Assembly (NCBI GenBank): GCA_910577815.1
Contig: CAJTNO010000002.1
Span: 1 to 64,000 of the forward strand
From: an uncultured Christensenella sp.
GTDB lineage: Bacteria; Bacillota; Clostridia; Christensenellales; CAG-917
DNA: 64,000 nt
Direction: 5' to 3'
The position numbers and the translations under genes were made by a program. The notes below the pieces were generated by a model. That model was not told the DNA's origin. It worked only from the letters and a program-made list of their open reading frames with translations, and did no database searches. The stretch's first letter is position 1, and each line of letters begins with the position of its first letter. Positions 8,154 through 16,708 of the stretch are shown piece after piece.

Positions 8154-8756
8154 ATGAAAACAGCAATAGTCTTGAATTGCGGAACGCCGATAAAGCGAAG
8201 AATAAACGCGGATAAAATAATCTGCTGCGACGGCGGCTATAACTGGTGCGACGTACAGCCCGACGTACTGCTTGGCGATTTTGATTCGCTCGCCCTGCCC
8301 GAGGACACCGAGGCAACAATAGTCAGCCACAATCCGCACAAAAACGCAAGCGACGGCGAGCTTGCGGTATACTATGCCCGAGAGGAGCTTAAATCGGACG
8401 AAGCCGTATTTTACGGCGTGCTTGGCGGACGCTACGACCATACGCTTTGCAACTTTGCGATAATGAAGCTTGCCGCCGACCTCGGAATGACCGCCAAAGC
8501 CGAGGAGGACGGACTTGACCTGTATTTTGTTAAGGGCGAATTTGATTTGCCGACGCAAAAAGGCGAAACGATATCAATACTGCCCTTTGGCGGCAACGCA
8601 ATAGTGACCTGTAGCGACAACCTCGAATATCCGCTTGAGGATTTATTGCTGACGGGCGCGGACGCGCGCGGACTAAGCAACGTATCGCTTGGCGGCAAGG
8701 TGCATATATGCGTTAAGCACGGCGGAGTGCTTGTATTCCGATATATAAAAAGATAA
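8154..8756 (+). CDS. thiN: Thiamine diphosphokinase
   Basis: 200 residues from ATG 8154; a GTG at 8136 lies upstream of the predicted transcription start and is rejected. The enzyme makes thiamine diphosphate from thiamine and ATP. Family motifs are clear: CCDGGYN (24-30), LLGDFDS (39-45), GVLGGRYDH (88-96), and a C-terminal TGADARGLSN with GKVHICVKHGGVLV. It converges with the thiamine transporter gene across a shared terminator, so uptake and activation of thiamine are encoded side by side. Confidence 0.93.
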   Translation: MKTAIVLNCGTPIKRRINADKIICCDGGYNWCDVQPDVLLGDFDSLALPEDTEATIVSHNPHKNASDGELAVYYAREELKSDEAVFYGVLGGRYDHTLCNFAIMKLAADLGMTAKAEEDGLDLYFVKGEFDLPTQKGETISILPFGGNAIVTCSDNLEYPLEDLLLTGADARGLSNVSLGGKVHICVKHGGVLVFRYIKR

Positions 8757-8855
8757 AATAATTAAATTTTTTATAAAACATCCAATAAACCCGCAATTCG
8801 AATTGTATATATAGTGTAAAACGAAGTAAATCCCTTTTATAAATCTCCTTTTAAT

Positions 8856-8885
8856 AAAAACGACCGCAGACCGCGGTCGTTTTTA
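8856..8885. terminator. Bidirectional terminator between thiN and thiT
   Basis: ACGACCGC (8860-8867) and GCGGTCGT (8873-8880) form an 8-bp stem flanked by AAAAA on the left and TTTTT on the right, so it can serve both converging genes. Confidence 0.8.
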
Positions 8886-8904
8886 TCTTATCGGATTTTT
8901 AAGC

Positions 8905-10122
8905 TTACAAATCCTCTTTGATGTCGGATATTTCGGAAGCCTCTTTTTCAGCCTTAATATCGTCAAGATAGACAAACCCGTCATCCTCTTCCTCTATCTC
9001 CTGCACAGGAGCTTTAATCGAAGCTTTTCCGATATCGCCCGACCTTGTCATCTGCGTGACAAACGCTTTAGACATAAGCATCATAATTCCCGCGCCGAGC
9101 GCTACAGCCATATCCGCAAACGCAAAGCTGTTATACGCCATACTGTACACCGTAACGGACGAATACGTTACAAGGTCCGCCCAGGTATGGAAAGCGAATA
9201 CGCCCGTACATACGTGACAGACGTATCTTCCGACAACCGCAACGAGCGCGCCGCAGGTAAACCCTAAAATCTGATTGAGCCGTTGTTTTTTACCTGTAAA
9301 TTTAAATACGTTTTTTTCTATAAAAATTCCGCTTACGCCTATCATACCGAAGGCAAGCGGATAGTCGAGCAGAAACTGCATAGGATGAATAATCCAAGGG
9401 TCCTGAACGGCTTGGAGAACTCCGTAGATAAGGCAGGCAACGACGCCCCTGCGCGTGCCGAACATACAGCAGTAAATCATAAGCGGCAGTAAGCTTGCAA
9501 AGGTAAGCGAGCCGCCCTGCGGCATTTCAAAAAACTTGATGTAGGACAGCGCAAACGAAAGAGCAATAGCAACGGCGCCGTAAACTATAGAGCGCGTATC
9601 CGAAATACTGCGTTTACTTCCGCAAAAGTAGATTGCTACTATAACGGCAATAGCGACGACTGCGGTAACGATAAGTCCGATTAAATCCGCGTTATATTTC
9701 GCCTGTACGGAATCGTAGAATTTAGACATTTCTACAATTATCGCAATAAAGCCGCCGACAAGCAGAATACCGGTAATCAATGCGGAAATCTTAACTGCTT
9801 TTTTGTTGAAAAGCGAACAAATCAGCATCGCTACGACGCCTGCAATAGCGATTGACAGCTCCACAATGATAGGAATAAAAATCATATCGTTCATTACGGT
9901 ATCATCCATCTTATTGCATTGCGCCTTCAGATAGGTCATAAGAGTAAAAGCGCAGATTGCAAAGCCTGTTGCTATACCTATGACATACTTTTTGAAATCT
10001 CCCAATTTGTCTTTTTTAAAGAAGAACACCAAAAGTCCCGTAACGACCGCCGCGCCTACAAGTGCGACCGTCAGATAGAGCAGGACAAATCCTGATTGCT
10101 CGAACAGCTTATCGAAATCCAT
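8905..10122 (-). CDS. thiT: Thiamine ECF transporter S component, ThiT-like, with N-terminal membrane extension
   Basis: 405 residues, about twice the usual ThiT length. The C-terminal half (about 174-365) is ThiT/YuaJ-like: MPQGGSLTFASLLPL (200-214), GVLQAVQDPWIIHPMQFLLDYPLAF (235-258). The first 170 residues add about five further hydrophobic segments of unknown role. As an S component it would bind thiamine in the membrane and rely on a shared ECF energising module encoded elsewhere. A TPP riboswitch directly precedes it. Start ATG 10122 has AGGAGG at a spacing of 7. The tail from residue 370 is acidic and cytoplasmic. Confidence 0.88.
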   Translation of the reverse strand: MDFDKLFEQSGFVLLYLTVALVGAAVVTGLLVFFFKKDKLGDFKKYVIGIATGFAICAFTLMTYLKAQCNKMDDTVMNDMIFIPIIVELSIAIAGVVAMLICSLFNKKAVKISALITGILLVGGFIAIIVEMSKFYDSVQAKYNADLIGLIVTAVVAIAVIVAIYFCGSKRSISDTRSIVYGAVAIALSFALSYIKFFEMPQGGSLTFASLLPLMIYCCMFGTRRGVVACLIYGVLQAVQDPWIIHPMQFLLDYPLAFGMIGVSGIFIEKNVFKFTGKKQRLNQILGFTCGALVAVVGRYVCHVCTGVFAFHTWADLVTYSSVTVYSMAYNSFAFADMAVALGAGIMMLMSKAFVTQMTRSGDIGKASIKAPVQEIEEEDDGFVYLDDIKAEKEASEISDIKEDL

Positions 10123-10148
10123 AAAAAAACCTCCTGTGCTTAGGAGGT
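10123..10148 (-). promoter_or_regulatory. Hairpin hiding the thiT ribosome binding site
   Basis: GACCTCC-TAAGCACA-GGAGGT places the AGGAGG Shine-Dalgarno in the 3' arm, followed by seven T and the ATG. It could block translation or end transcription at the start codon; it is the likely output of the riboswitch upstream. Confidence 0.6.
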
Positions 10149-10199
10149 CAAAAAGCGGATAATATGCTTATACCGCACCGCCCTGACGGGAAATAATTG

Positions 10200-10272
10200 C
10201 GGCAGCTTCCTTACGCGAGGATTATCTCACAAGTTGAAGGGTATAATCTCAGCCATTCGGCACCCCTAGCGC
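10200..10272 (-). ncRNA. TPP riboswitch (THI element)
   Basis: On the minus strand AGGGGTGCC, GGCTGAGA, a short hairpin arm, ACCCTTCAACTTG, then CGCGTAAGGAAGC: the conserved pieces of the thiamine diphosphate aptamer in order. It lies between the mscL promoter and thiT and reads toward thiT. Confidence 0.92.
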
Positions 10273-10332
10273 GATAATAGTAACACTAAACGTCAAAATA
10301 TGTCAATCGGATAACAAAAAAAACGCATATTG

Positions 10333-10362
10333 TTGACACAAATACTTAAAATTGTTTATTAT
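10333..10362 (+). promoter_or_regulatory. Promoter of mscL
   Basis: TTGACA (10333-10338), 18 bp, TATTAT (10357-10362). Confidence 0.65.
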
Positions 10363-10389
10363 TATGCCATCAAAAGGATAGGAGAAAAT

Positions 10390-10995
10390 ATGAAAAAGCC
10401 ACAGTTTAAACTTTGGAAGGAATTTAAAGCGTTTATAAGCCGCGGCAGTGCGCTTGACCTTGCGGTAGGTATGATAATCGGCGCGGCGTTTACGGCGATA
10501 GTGACCGCGCTAGTAAACGGAATACTCAAGCCGCTTATCAACTGGATACCTCTCGGCGACGGAACGGGACTTCAGACCGTACTCCGCCCCGCCGTACTGG
10601 ACGAAGCCGGCAACATACTTGTAGAAGCGTTGGTACTCGACTGGGGCGCGGTGATATCGGCGATAATCACCTTCCTGCTGACCGCGCTTGTGCTGTTTGC
10701 GATAATAAAGGTAATCAATACAGCAAGAGATTTTGGCAAAAGAGAGAGCGAAAGACTTAAAAAGCAGCTCCGCCGCGGCAAGATAACCGAGGAGGAAGCC
10801 GCCGCCGCACAGGCAAAGATAGACGAGGAGAGGGCGGCAAAGGAAGCTCCCGCCCCCGCGCCTGCGGACACAACCGTAGAGCTTTTGCGCGAGATACGCG
10901 ACCTACTGCTTGCGCAGAAAAACGCCGAAGCGGCAGCTAAGATAGACGGTATATCGGGAGCCGCCGATACAGACTCGAAGCAGGAAAACGCATAA
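10390..10995 (+). CDS. mscL: Large-conductance mechanosensitive channel MscL
   Basis: 201 residues from ATG 10390 (GGATAGGAGAA upstream); the in-frame extension to 10330 overlaps the promoter and is rejected. MscL opens under membrane tension to release solutes during osmotic downshock. TM1 FISRGSALDLAVGMIIGAAFTAIV (about 15-38) and TM2 (about 87-107, ISAIITFLLTALVLFAIIKVIN) are clear. The usual length is 130-150: here the C-terminus adds about 60 charged and Ala/Pro-rich residues ending in a helix (VELLREIRDLLLAQKNA). Confidence 0.93.
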   Translation: MKKPQFKLWKEFKAFISRGSALDLAVGMIIGAAFTAIVTALVNGILKPLINWIPLGDGTGLQTVLRPAVLDEAGNILVEALVLDWGAVISAIITFLLTALVLFAIIKVINTARDFGKRESERLKKQLRRGKITEEEAAAAQAKIDEERAAKEAPAPAPADTTVELLREIRDLLLAQKNAEAAAKIDGISGAADTDSKQENA

Positions 10996-11044
10996 GCTTA
11001 AGCACGCATTTCGCTAAACGGAAAATTTATAACAAATTATACCT

Positions 11045-11072
11045 AAAACGCCCATAATCGGGCGTTTTTATT
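11045..11072 (+). terminator. Terminator of mscL
   Basis: AAAACGCCC-ATAATC-GGGCGTTTTT followed by ATTTT. Confidence 0.8.
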
Positions 11073-11195
11073 TTGCGCGCATAGCGGCAAATGCGCGTTT
11101 GAATATTGACAATGCTTTTATGCTATGTTAATCTTGCATAGGGCGCAGGATAAATCCGGCACAAAAAGTGTCATATCGTGCGCCGAGAGAGGAAT

Positions 11196-12353
11196 ATGGC
11201 AACAACTTTATGCATTATGGAAGCAAGCAGTATGGCGGGATGCGTCATACTGCTTATACTTGGTATCCTGCTTGTTGTAAAGGGCGGAGATTGGTTTGTA
11301 GACGCCGCAAGCTGGATAGCCGAGGTATCGGGCATACCCACGTTTATAATAGGCGCGACGATAGTGAGCCTTGCAACCACCCTGCCCGAAATATTGGTAT
11401 CGTCCATAGCCGCGGGACAAGGCAATGCGGGAATGGCGATAGGCAACGCCGTAGGCTCGGTAAACTGCAACATTGCGCTGATTATGGCAATCTCGCTGTT
11501 GTTTATACCAGCCAAATTCAAGCGCAAGGACTACGCCGCAAAAATGGTTATATTGCTTGTGGCGATAAGCACGCTGTGGGCGGTGAGCGCAACGGCGGAC
11601 GGCACCGTCACCTGGTGGGAGGCGCTTATAGTACTCGCGGTATTTGCGGTGTTTATGATTGAAAACGTGCTTAGCGCAAAGCGACACTCAAAAGCGATAA
11701 TGCCGGCAGTGGACGCGCCCGAGGAGGTCAAGACGGAAAAGACGGAGCAGAAGCCGTCGTTTTTGGAAAAGCACGGCGTGCTTGCTTACTACATAAATAA
11801 GCAGGAATCTAAAAAGATAACCATAAAGAAGACGGGAATGGTCATCGAGCGCAAAGACATCGTAAAAAACGTGCTGTTGTTTGTAATAGGCGCGGCGGCG
11901 ATAGTTATAGGCGCGCAGCTTATGTGCGACAACGGCTCTATGTTTGCGTCCAAGCTCGGAGTTTCCGACGACCTGATAGGCGTAACCATTCTCGCGGTAG
12001 GCACCTCCCTGCCCGAGCTTGTAACAACAATTACGGCAATAGTAAAAAAGAAATCGGATTTGTCGGTTGGCAACGTAATAGGCGCAAACATCATAGACAT
12101 CGCGCTGATATTGCCGATATGCGCTATAATTTCCGCCGCGAAATTCGGCTCTCCGCTTCCCATTTCTCCGCAGTCGGCGATACTGGATTTCCCCTTCTGT
12201 CTTGCAGCCGCCGCATTTGCCGTGATACCCGCGCTGATAATGGGCAAATTCAAACGCTGGCAGGGTGCGGTTATGCTTGCGGGCTATATAACGTATATTA
12301 CCCTGCTTGTGCTGAATACGCTCGGTACGATAAGCATATATCCGTTAGGATAA
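11196..12353 (+). CDS. Calcium/sodium antiporter, CaCA family (YrbG-like)
   Basis: 385 residues from ATG 11196 (AGAGG upstream at a short spacing; a GTG at 11178 would add 6 residues). Two internal repeats carry the ion-binding alpha motifs: GATIVSLATTLPEILVSS with GNAVGSVNCNIALI (about 53-96), and GVTILAVGTSLPELVTT with GNVIGANIIDIALIL (about 261-305). The acidic Glu in each LPE motif coordinates Ca2+ in this superfamily. Ten or more hydrophobic segments and a charged central loop (about 165-215) fit the fold. Likely exports Ca2+ in exchange for Na+; ion selectivity is inferred. Monocistronic, ended by a strong terminator. Confidence 0.9.
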   Translation: MATTLCIMEASSMAGCVILLILGILLVVKGGDWFVDAASWIAEVSGIPTFIIGATIVSLATTLPEILVSSIAAGQGNAGMAIGNAVGSVNCNIALIMAISLLFIPAKFKRKDYAAKMVILLVAISTLWAVSATADGTVTWWEALIVLAVFAVFMIENVLSAKRHSKAIMPAVDAPEEVKTEKTEQKPSFLEKHGVLAYYINKQESKKITIKKTGMVIERKDIVKNVLLFVIGAAAIVIGAQLMCDNGSMFASKLGVSDDLIGVTILAVGTSLPELVTTITAIVKKKSDLSVGNVIGANIIDIALILPICAIISAAKFGSPLPISPQSAILDFPFCLAAAAFAVIPALIMGKFKRWQGAVMLAGYITYITLLVLNTLGTISIYPLG

Positions 12354-12374
12354 TGCAATTTTAAAGCTTAAATC

Positions 12375-12400
12375 AAAAGCCCCGATTGCTCGGGGCTTTT
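12375..12400. terminator. Bidirectional terminator after the antiporter gene
   Basis: AAAAGCCCCGA-TTGC-TCGGGGCTTTT, an 11-bp perfect stem between convergent genes. Confidence 0.85.
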
Positions 12401-12419
12401 AAGTTTATTTATAAAATGT

Positions 12420-12647
12420 TTAAATTTCGTTTTTACTGCCGTCTATATTTTCAAGTCCGATAAGATAATCAATGGTAATTCCGTAAAATCTTGCAAGCTT
12501 TGCGCAATCCAAAGCGTTGGGAATATTTTCGTTATTCTCCCAACGACTTAAGCTCTGCTGACTTATACCGCAAAGTTTTGCCAATGCAGACTGCGAATAT
12601 TTTTTAGCCTCGCGATGAAATTTTAAAGATTTGCCTATATCTATCAC
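12420..12647 (-). CDS. Small XRE-family helix-turn-helix regulator
   Basis: 75 residues, essentially a single HTH_3 domain (YSQSALAKLCGISQQSLSRWENNENIPNALDCAKLARFYGITIDYLIG at about 17-64). No effector domain. Target unknown. The minus-strand gene is divergent from the promoter and small RNA that begin at 12692, which makes that region a reasonable candidate for its operator, but no palindromic site stands out. Confidence 0.85.
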   Translation of the reverse strand: MIDIGKSLKFHREAKKYSQSALAKLCGISQQSLSRWENNENIPNALDCAKLARFYGITIDYLIGLENIDGSKNEI

Positions 12648-12691
12648 TCTTTTACCTCTAAATAAATTTTACACAATTTTGAGTAAATTAC

Positions 12692-12720
12692 TTGACTTAC
12701 AGGAAATCGGGTAGTATAGT
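12692..12720 (+). promoter_or_regulatory. Promoter of a candidate small RNA
   Basis: TTGACT (12692-12697), 17 bp, TATAGT (12715-12720). Confidence 0.6.
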
Positions 12721-12726
12721 ATATAT

Positions 12727-12883
12727 GTCCAATGATTAGAGGTTTTAATCCCGAGTACTTAAAGTAAAAATAAACCTTCTTATCAGAGGTCAAAATTGTT
12801 TATGACCAAAACGTTATTACGGCAATAACTATTTGGTCTTTGTGCAATTCATTACGCGAATGTTTTCACACTTCTTTTTTTTT
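12727..12883 (+). ncRNA. Candidate structured small RNA, unidentified
   Basis: A good promoter is followed by about 157 nt with no plausible reading frame and several pairings: GGTCA/TGACC (12789-12793 with 12803-12807), a mutually exclusive longer stem GACCAAA...TTTGGTC with CGTTATT/AATAAC inside (12804-12838), and a terminal hairpin TGTG..CATT..AATG..CACA (12841-12870) followed by TTCTTTTTTTTT. I do not recognise an Rfam family; 6S RNA was considered but the ends do not pair. Confidence 0.45.
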
Positions 12884-12963
12884 GTATAAATACAAAGCGC
12901 GCTATATTTATATACGGTTAAAATACTTATAGCCGTTTATTATTCTCATTTCATTTGCAATAT

Positions 12964-12995
12964 AAAAAGCACTCTTTCGAGTGCTTTTTTGTTTT
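12964..12995. terminator. Terminator
   Basis: AAAAAGCACTC-TTTC-GAGTGCTTTTTT with T-rich flanks on both sides; it can end the minus-strand gene at 13008 and anything reading right. The stretch 12884-12963 is AT-rich and shows nothing else. Confidence 0.75.
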
Positions 12996-13007
12996 TAATC
13001 CTTAATC

Positions 13008-13229
13008 TTAGCAGGGAAGAATGCGGAAAATCTCTTTCTTGACAATCATAAATACAATGTCAAGTATCCAGATAATGTTCCAGCCAAGCAGCAGACGCAG
13101 GATACCCGCAACGATTTTGCCCTCCTGAATTCTGGTGATGACGCCGCAAATCAACGAAGTAATCGGGATGATTGCAAGTATTACGCTTACTACGTAGCTA
13201 AGACCAAAGTAATCGCTCTTTTTTGCCAT
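13008..13229 (-). CDS. Small two-helix membrane protein
   Basis: 73 residues from ATG 13229, which has GGAGG upstream; an in-frame extension to 13331 crosses that site and is rejected. Two hydrophobic segments: LSYVVSVILAIIPITSLICGVI (about 9-30) and IVAGILRLLLGWNIIWILDIVFMIV (about 39-63), with a positively charged start. Family not recognised; such proteins in Clostridia are usually unannotated. Monocistronic. Confidence 0.65.
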   Translation of the reverse strand: MAKKSDYFGLSYVVSVILAIIPITSLICGVITRIQEGKIVAGILRLLLGWNIIWILDIVFMIVKKEIFRILPC

Positions 13230-13456
13230 AATAAAAAACCTCCATTTACGGGAACTCCCCGCTTTTATTACTGTAATAATACTATCACAATTATAATCGG
13301 TTGTAAACATATTATATGTCAAATCCGCCAAAAAAACACTTGGCGGACTGACAAAATATTTTATATCGCTTTGACTTTATTAAAACTCTGCTTAAAGCGG
13401 CGCATTCGGTCGTACACATTATGTACAATGCACTATATATAGTGCGGTTTTAAAAA

Positions 13457-14293
13457 TCAGCAATACCTTATCTTATTATTCTTATAGTAATCGTACAGCT
13501 CGGACATACGTTTATTAAGCACGGGATGCACAAAATTGCAGTTGAACTCCATAAACGGATAAAGCACGAAAAAGCGATTTACCATATCGGGGTGCGGAAT
13601 GCACAAATCCTTTTCGCATATAACCTCTCTGTCGTAAAACAGAATATCCAAATCGAGCGTTCTGTTGCCCCAATGCACCACTGTTCTGTCGCGACCGCCC
13701 TCGTCCTCTATGCCTTGAAGCACGGCGAGCAGCTTACGCGGATTGTAAAGCGTTTCGCACTCGACAACGCTGTTTAAAAATTCTTCGGTTGCGTAGCCGC
13801 CGTACGGCGCGCTGCGCATACGCTTACTTTCCTTCACGCCTTTGAAATTATCGTCCGCCTTCAACGCGTTTACGGCTAAATCCAGATACCCGTTTTTGTC
13901 TCCGAGATTGGAGCCGAGCGACAGATAAACCCTGTGCCACTTGCGCGATATCTTTACGCCTGCATAATCGAAATTTCCGCTCATAGGCGCGTCGGGCTTC
14001 TTTACCGTAAGCTCAACGCACTTTACGCCGGCGTACTTTTTCAAAATCCTCTCGGCAATTTTCACCCCGAGAGTTTCGATAAGGTTAAAACTGTTCTCGT
14101 CGCAAAAGGCTTTGATATCCTTTTTAAGCTCGGAATAGCTGACGGTATTACTGATGTCGTCCGTTTCGGACGCGCTTGTAAAATCCGTTACGATTTCCGC
14201 AGTGATTAAAAATCTCTGCTTGTCAACTTTTTCTTCGGGGTTTACGCCGTGGCAGGCAAGCACCTCGAAATCCTTTAAAATTATTGAGTCCAT
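13457..14293 (-). CDS. folK: Fused dihydroneopterin aldolase (FolB) and 6-hydroxymethyl-7,8-dihydropterin pyrophosphokinase (FolK)
   Basis: 278 residues from ATG 14293 (GGGAGG upstream). FolB domain about 1-118 (LACHGVNPEEK, FNLIETLGVKIAERIL, TVKKPDAPM); FolK domain about 121-278 (VYLSLGSNLGDKNGYL at 122-137 and WGNRTLDLDILFYD at 208-221). The two domains catalyse successive steps of pterin synthesis before FolP. It starts 1 bp after the folP stop, as the last gene of the folC-folP-folBK operon. The FolB-FolK fusion is known in Bacillota. Confidence 0.93.
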   Translation of the reverse strand: MDSIILKDFEVLACHGVNPEEKVDKQRFLITAEIVTDFTSASETDDISNTVSYSELKKDIKAFCDENSFNLIETLGVKIAERILKKYAGVKCVELTVKKPDAPMSGNFDYAGVKISRKWHRVYLSLGSNLGDKNGYLDLAVNALKADDNFKGVKESKRMRSAPYGGYATEEFLNSVVECETLYNPRKLLAVLQGIEDEGGRDRTVVHWGNRTLDLDILFYDREVICEKDLCIPHPDMVNRFFVLYPFMEFNCNFVHPVLNKRMSELYDYYKNNKIRYC

Positions 14294-14294
14294 T

Positions 14295-15086
14295 TTATAA
14301 CCTCCCAAAAATATCAATCATAGCTTTATTTTCCGCTATGTCGTGTACTCGTACGAACAGCACTCCGAATTTTACCGCCGTCGCCGTGCTGTCAAGCGTC
14401 GCGGCAAGTCTGTCCGCAACCTCGCCGCCGAACATCGACTTGCGCGAAGTTCCCAGTAAAAATGGATAATTCGGAAATTCCTCTATCAATTTATCGTAAT
14501 TTTTTAAAAGTTCCCAATCCTCAAAATTGTTCTTATTGAAGCCTATTCCCCCGTCGAGTAATATTCTATCACACTTTACACCAATTTTCAACAATTTATT
14601 TACACCTTTTTTTAAACCTGTTATTTTATCTGTAAATAAATCGGTGAAAACCGATTTTCGCCTGTCGTGCATAAGGCACACAGACGCTCCTGTGCTTGCT
14701 ATAACCTCCGCCATTCCGTCATAAGCCAGTCCGCTCACGTCGTTTATCATATCCGCGCCCGCGGCAACCGCCGCCTCCGCGACCTCGGGAAAAAAGGTGT
14801 CAACCGATATAGGTATATCGGGATATGCCGCGCGCACCTCCTCTATTACGGGAAGCACTCTGCTCATCTCCTCAAGCGCGCCCACTTTTTCGGCGTTTGG
14901 TCTTGTGGACTGTCCGCCTATATCCAAAACCTCCGCGCCGTCCGCGATAAACCTGCCCGCTCTTTTAACGGCGTCGTCCCCCAATCTACTTCCTATATAG
15001 AAGCTGTCGGGAGTCGCGTTCATTATTGCCATCACGTGCGTTCCGCCCGTAAAAACTTTATCTCTTATCTTCAAATCGTATTTCAT
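14295..15086 (-). CDS. folP: Dihydropteroate synthase
   Basis: 263 residues from ATG 15086 (a TTG at 15104 would add 6). Joins p-aminobenzoate to the pterin pyrophosphate; target of sulfonamides. Signatures MAIMNATPDSFY (19-30), DIGGQSTRP (55-63), and C-terminal FLLGTSRKSMF and HDIAENKAMI. Middle gene of the folate operon; 41 bp separate it from folC. Confidence 0.94.
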   Translation of the reverse strand: MKYDLKIRDKVFTGGTHVMAIMNATPDSFYIGSRLGDDAVKRAGRFIADGAEVLDIGGQSTRPNAEKVGALEEMSRVLPVIEEVRAAYPDIPISVDTFFPEVAEAAVAAGADMINDVSGLAYDGMAEVIASTGASVCLMHDRRKSVFTDLFTDKITGLKKGVNKLLKIGVKCDRILLDGGIGFNKNNFEDWELLKNYDKLIEEFPNYPFLLGTSRKSMFGGEVADRLAATLDSTATAVKFGVLFVRVHDIAENKAMIDIFGRL

Positions 15087-15127
15087 AAATTCTATAGTTA
15101 ACAATCCTTATATTATTCATAAAAAGC

Positions 15128-16474
15128 TTATTGTATCAAATCGCCGAACAGCGTCAGCGAGCCGCAAAGCACCGTAACGTCGCAATCGCCGTTTAGCGCA
15201 TTTTCAACCGCCGCGCGGATATTGCCGCAGGTATCGCACTGCTTATACGCTTCAACCTTCCGTTTAAGCTTGTCGCACTCGAGAGCGCGCGGCGAATCGG
15301 GAGTAACCGCCGTAATCCTGTCCGCTACAGGCGCAAGTATGCTTAAAACTCCGTCAACGTCCTTGTCCGCAAGTATCCCGAGCACAAGCTGCACGCGCTC
15401 CTTGGCAAAGTAATTCTTAATCGCGTTCGCAAGCGCGGCGGCGCCGTGCGGATTATGCGCCCCGTCAAAAACAAGCGTTTTTCCCTGCGGAACGCATATA
15501 TTAAACCTCTGTTCTGCATTTTTTACTATTTCGAGCCTTGCGTGCCACTCCGCTTTTTTTAGTCCGTCGCGCAACGCTTTTTTGCTTATTGTCCAGCCTA
15601 TTTCTCTTAGCTTTTCTATTGCGCACACCGCTATGGATGCGTTTTGCAGCTGATGCGCGCCAAGCATACCAATCTCATAAATTTCATCGCCGTATGCAAA
15701 TTTCTGACCGTTCCTGTCGCCCGATATCAGCCGCGGATTTTTGCAGACGCTCACGTTTGCCTTATAGTATTTTTTCTCTCCGCAAACAATTTCATAAGGA
15801 TTGCGAATTGCGCTCATAACCTCCTCGCACTGCTCGCAGGTTACGCAGTCGGCTTTGATTATCGCCGCCTTTTCCTCCGCTATCTCACGCAGTGTGTTTC
15901 CAAGTAAAGCGCAATGGTCAAGCCCTATCGGCGTGATAACCGCAAGCTCCTTTTTAAGCACTGCGTTCGTCGCGTCCCACCTGCCTCCGAGTCCCGTTTC
16001 AAGCACGCAGATATCGCAGCCCATATCCTCAAACGCAAGCATAGCCGCGGCAGTTTCTATCTCGAATGCGGTCGGCAAAAACTCTCCGCAAAGCAGAGGA
16101 GATAATGTGTTATTATCACAATCCTTACTCGCTTTGCGTTTCTCGTTCTCGGCGTCTATTGCGCCTCGCACTTCCGTTATATATTTCGCAACGCTTTCGT
16201 CGTCAAGCGGATTGCCGTTTATAGTCCACCTTTCGTTGTAGCGGAACACCGACGGGGAATTGTACGTTCCCACCCTATAGCCCGCCTCTTTGAGTACAGA
16301 AGTAAGATATGCGCAGACCGAACCCTTCCCGTTCGTTCCCGCAACGTGGACAAATTTTAGACGGCTGTCCGGCGCGCCCAACATATTCAGGAGCATACGC
16401 ATACGCTCGATACCGTAGTCCGAGCCTGCGCGTTCGATATTCTTGATATAGCTTACTGCCTCTTGATAAATCAA
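15128..16474 (-). CDS. folC: Bifunctional folylpolyglutamate/dihydrofolate synthase
   Basis: 448 residues from TTG 16474. That start is chosen because AGGAGG lies 6 bp upstream and the protein then begins MIYQEAVSYIKNIERAGSDYG, as relatives do; longer in-frame starts run into the riboswitch. P-loop HVAGTNGKGS at 43-52; LETGLGGRWDATNAV and FDGAHNPHGA are the usual Mur-ligase-type motifs. Adds glutamate to dihydropteroate and to folates. First gene of the operon, directly under a THF riboswitch. Confidence 0.93.
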   Translation of the reverse strand: MIYQEAVSYIKNIERAGSDYGIERMRMLLNMLGAPDSRLKFVHVAGTNGKGSVCAYLTSVLKEAGYRVGTYNSPSVFRYNERWTINGNPLDDESVAKYITEVRGAIDAENEKRKASKDCDNNTLSPLLCGEFLPTAFEIETAAAMLAFEDMGCDICVLETGLGGRWDATNAVLKKELAVITPIGLDHCALLGNTLREIAEEKAAIIKADCVTCEQCEEVMSAIRNPYEIVCGEKKYYKANVSVCKNPRLISGDRNGQKFAYGDEIYEIGMLGAHQLQNASIAVCAIEKLREIGWTISKKALRDGLKKAEWHARLEIVKNAEQRFNICVPQGKTLVFDGAHNPHGAAALANAIKNYFAKERVQLVLGILADKDVDGVLSILAPVADRITAVTPDSPRALECDKLKRKVEAYKQCDTCGNIRAAVENALNGDCDVTVLCGSLTLFGDLIQ

Positions 16475-16497
16475 AAAGCACCTCCTCAGGAAGCACT
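16475..16497 (-). promoter_or_regulatory. Hairpin over the folC ribosome binding site
   Basis: GCTTCC-TGA-GGAGGT pairs the Shine-Dalgarno GGAGG with CTTCC just upstream, between the THF aptamer and the TTG start. This suggests translational control. Confidence 0.5.
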
Positions 16498-16507
16498 TCT
16501 CGCAAAA

Positions 16508-16605
16508 GTGAAGCGGGAGTGAACACTGCACCGCAAGTCAAGACTTTTCGTCCGCTGACACCCCCCGTTCAAACGGCACTTAACGCGCAATGTTCTACAA
16601 CTTCC
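16508..16605 (-). ncRNA. Tetrahydrofolate (THF) riboswitch
   Basis: On the minus strand GCGCGTTAAGTG, then GAACGGGGGGTGTC, a variable stem-loop, and GCGGTGCAGTGTTCACTCC near the 3' side: the conserved blocks of the class I THF aptamer, closed by GAAG/CTTC. It sits immediately upstream of folC and reads toward it, the usual context. Confidence 0.85.
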
Positions 16606-16708
16606 AAAAACAGGGTTTAATATTTGGTTATATTTTAGCACCCGCGCGCTAAGATATCAATGATTATCACATATTTTCTCAAAATTTATAAGCTTAAAAA
16701 AATAATTC

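Noticed and set aside
12727..12883. 6S RNA as identity for the small RNA
   Set aside because: The 5' and 3' ends do not pair and there is no large central bubble.
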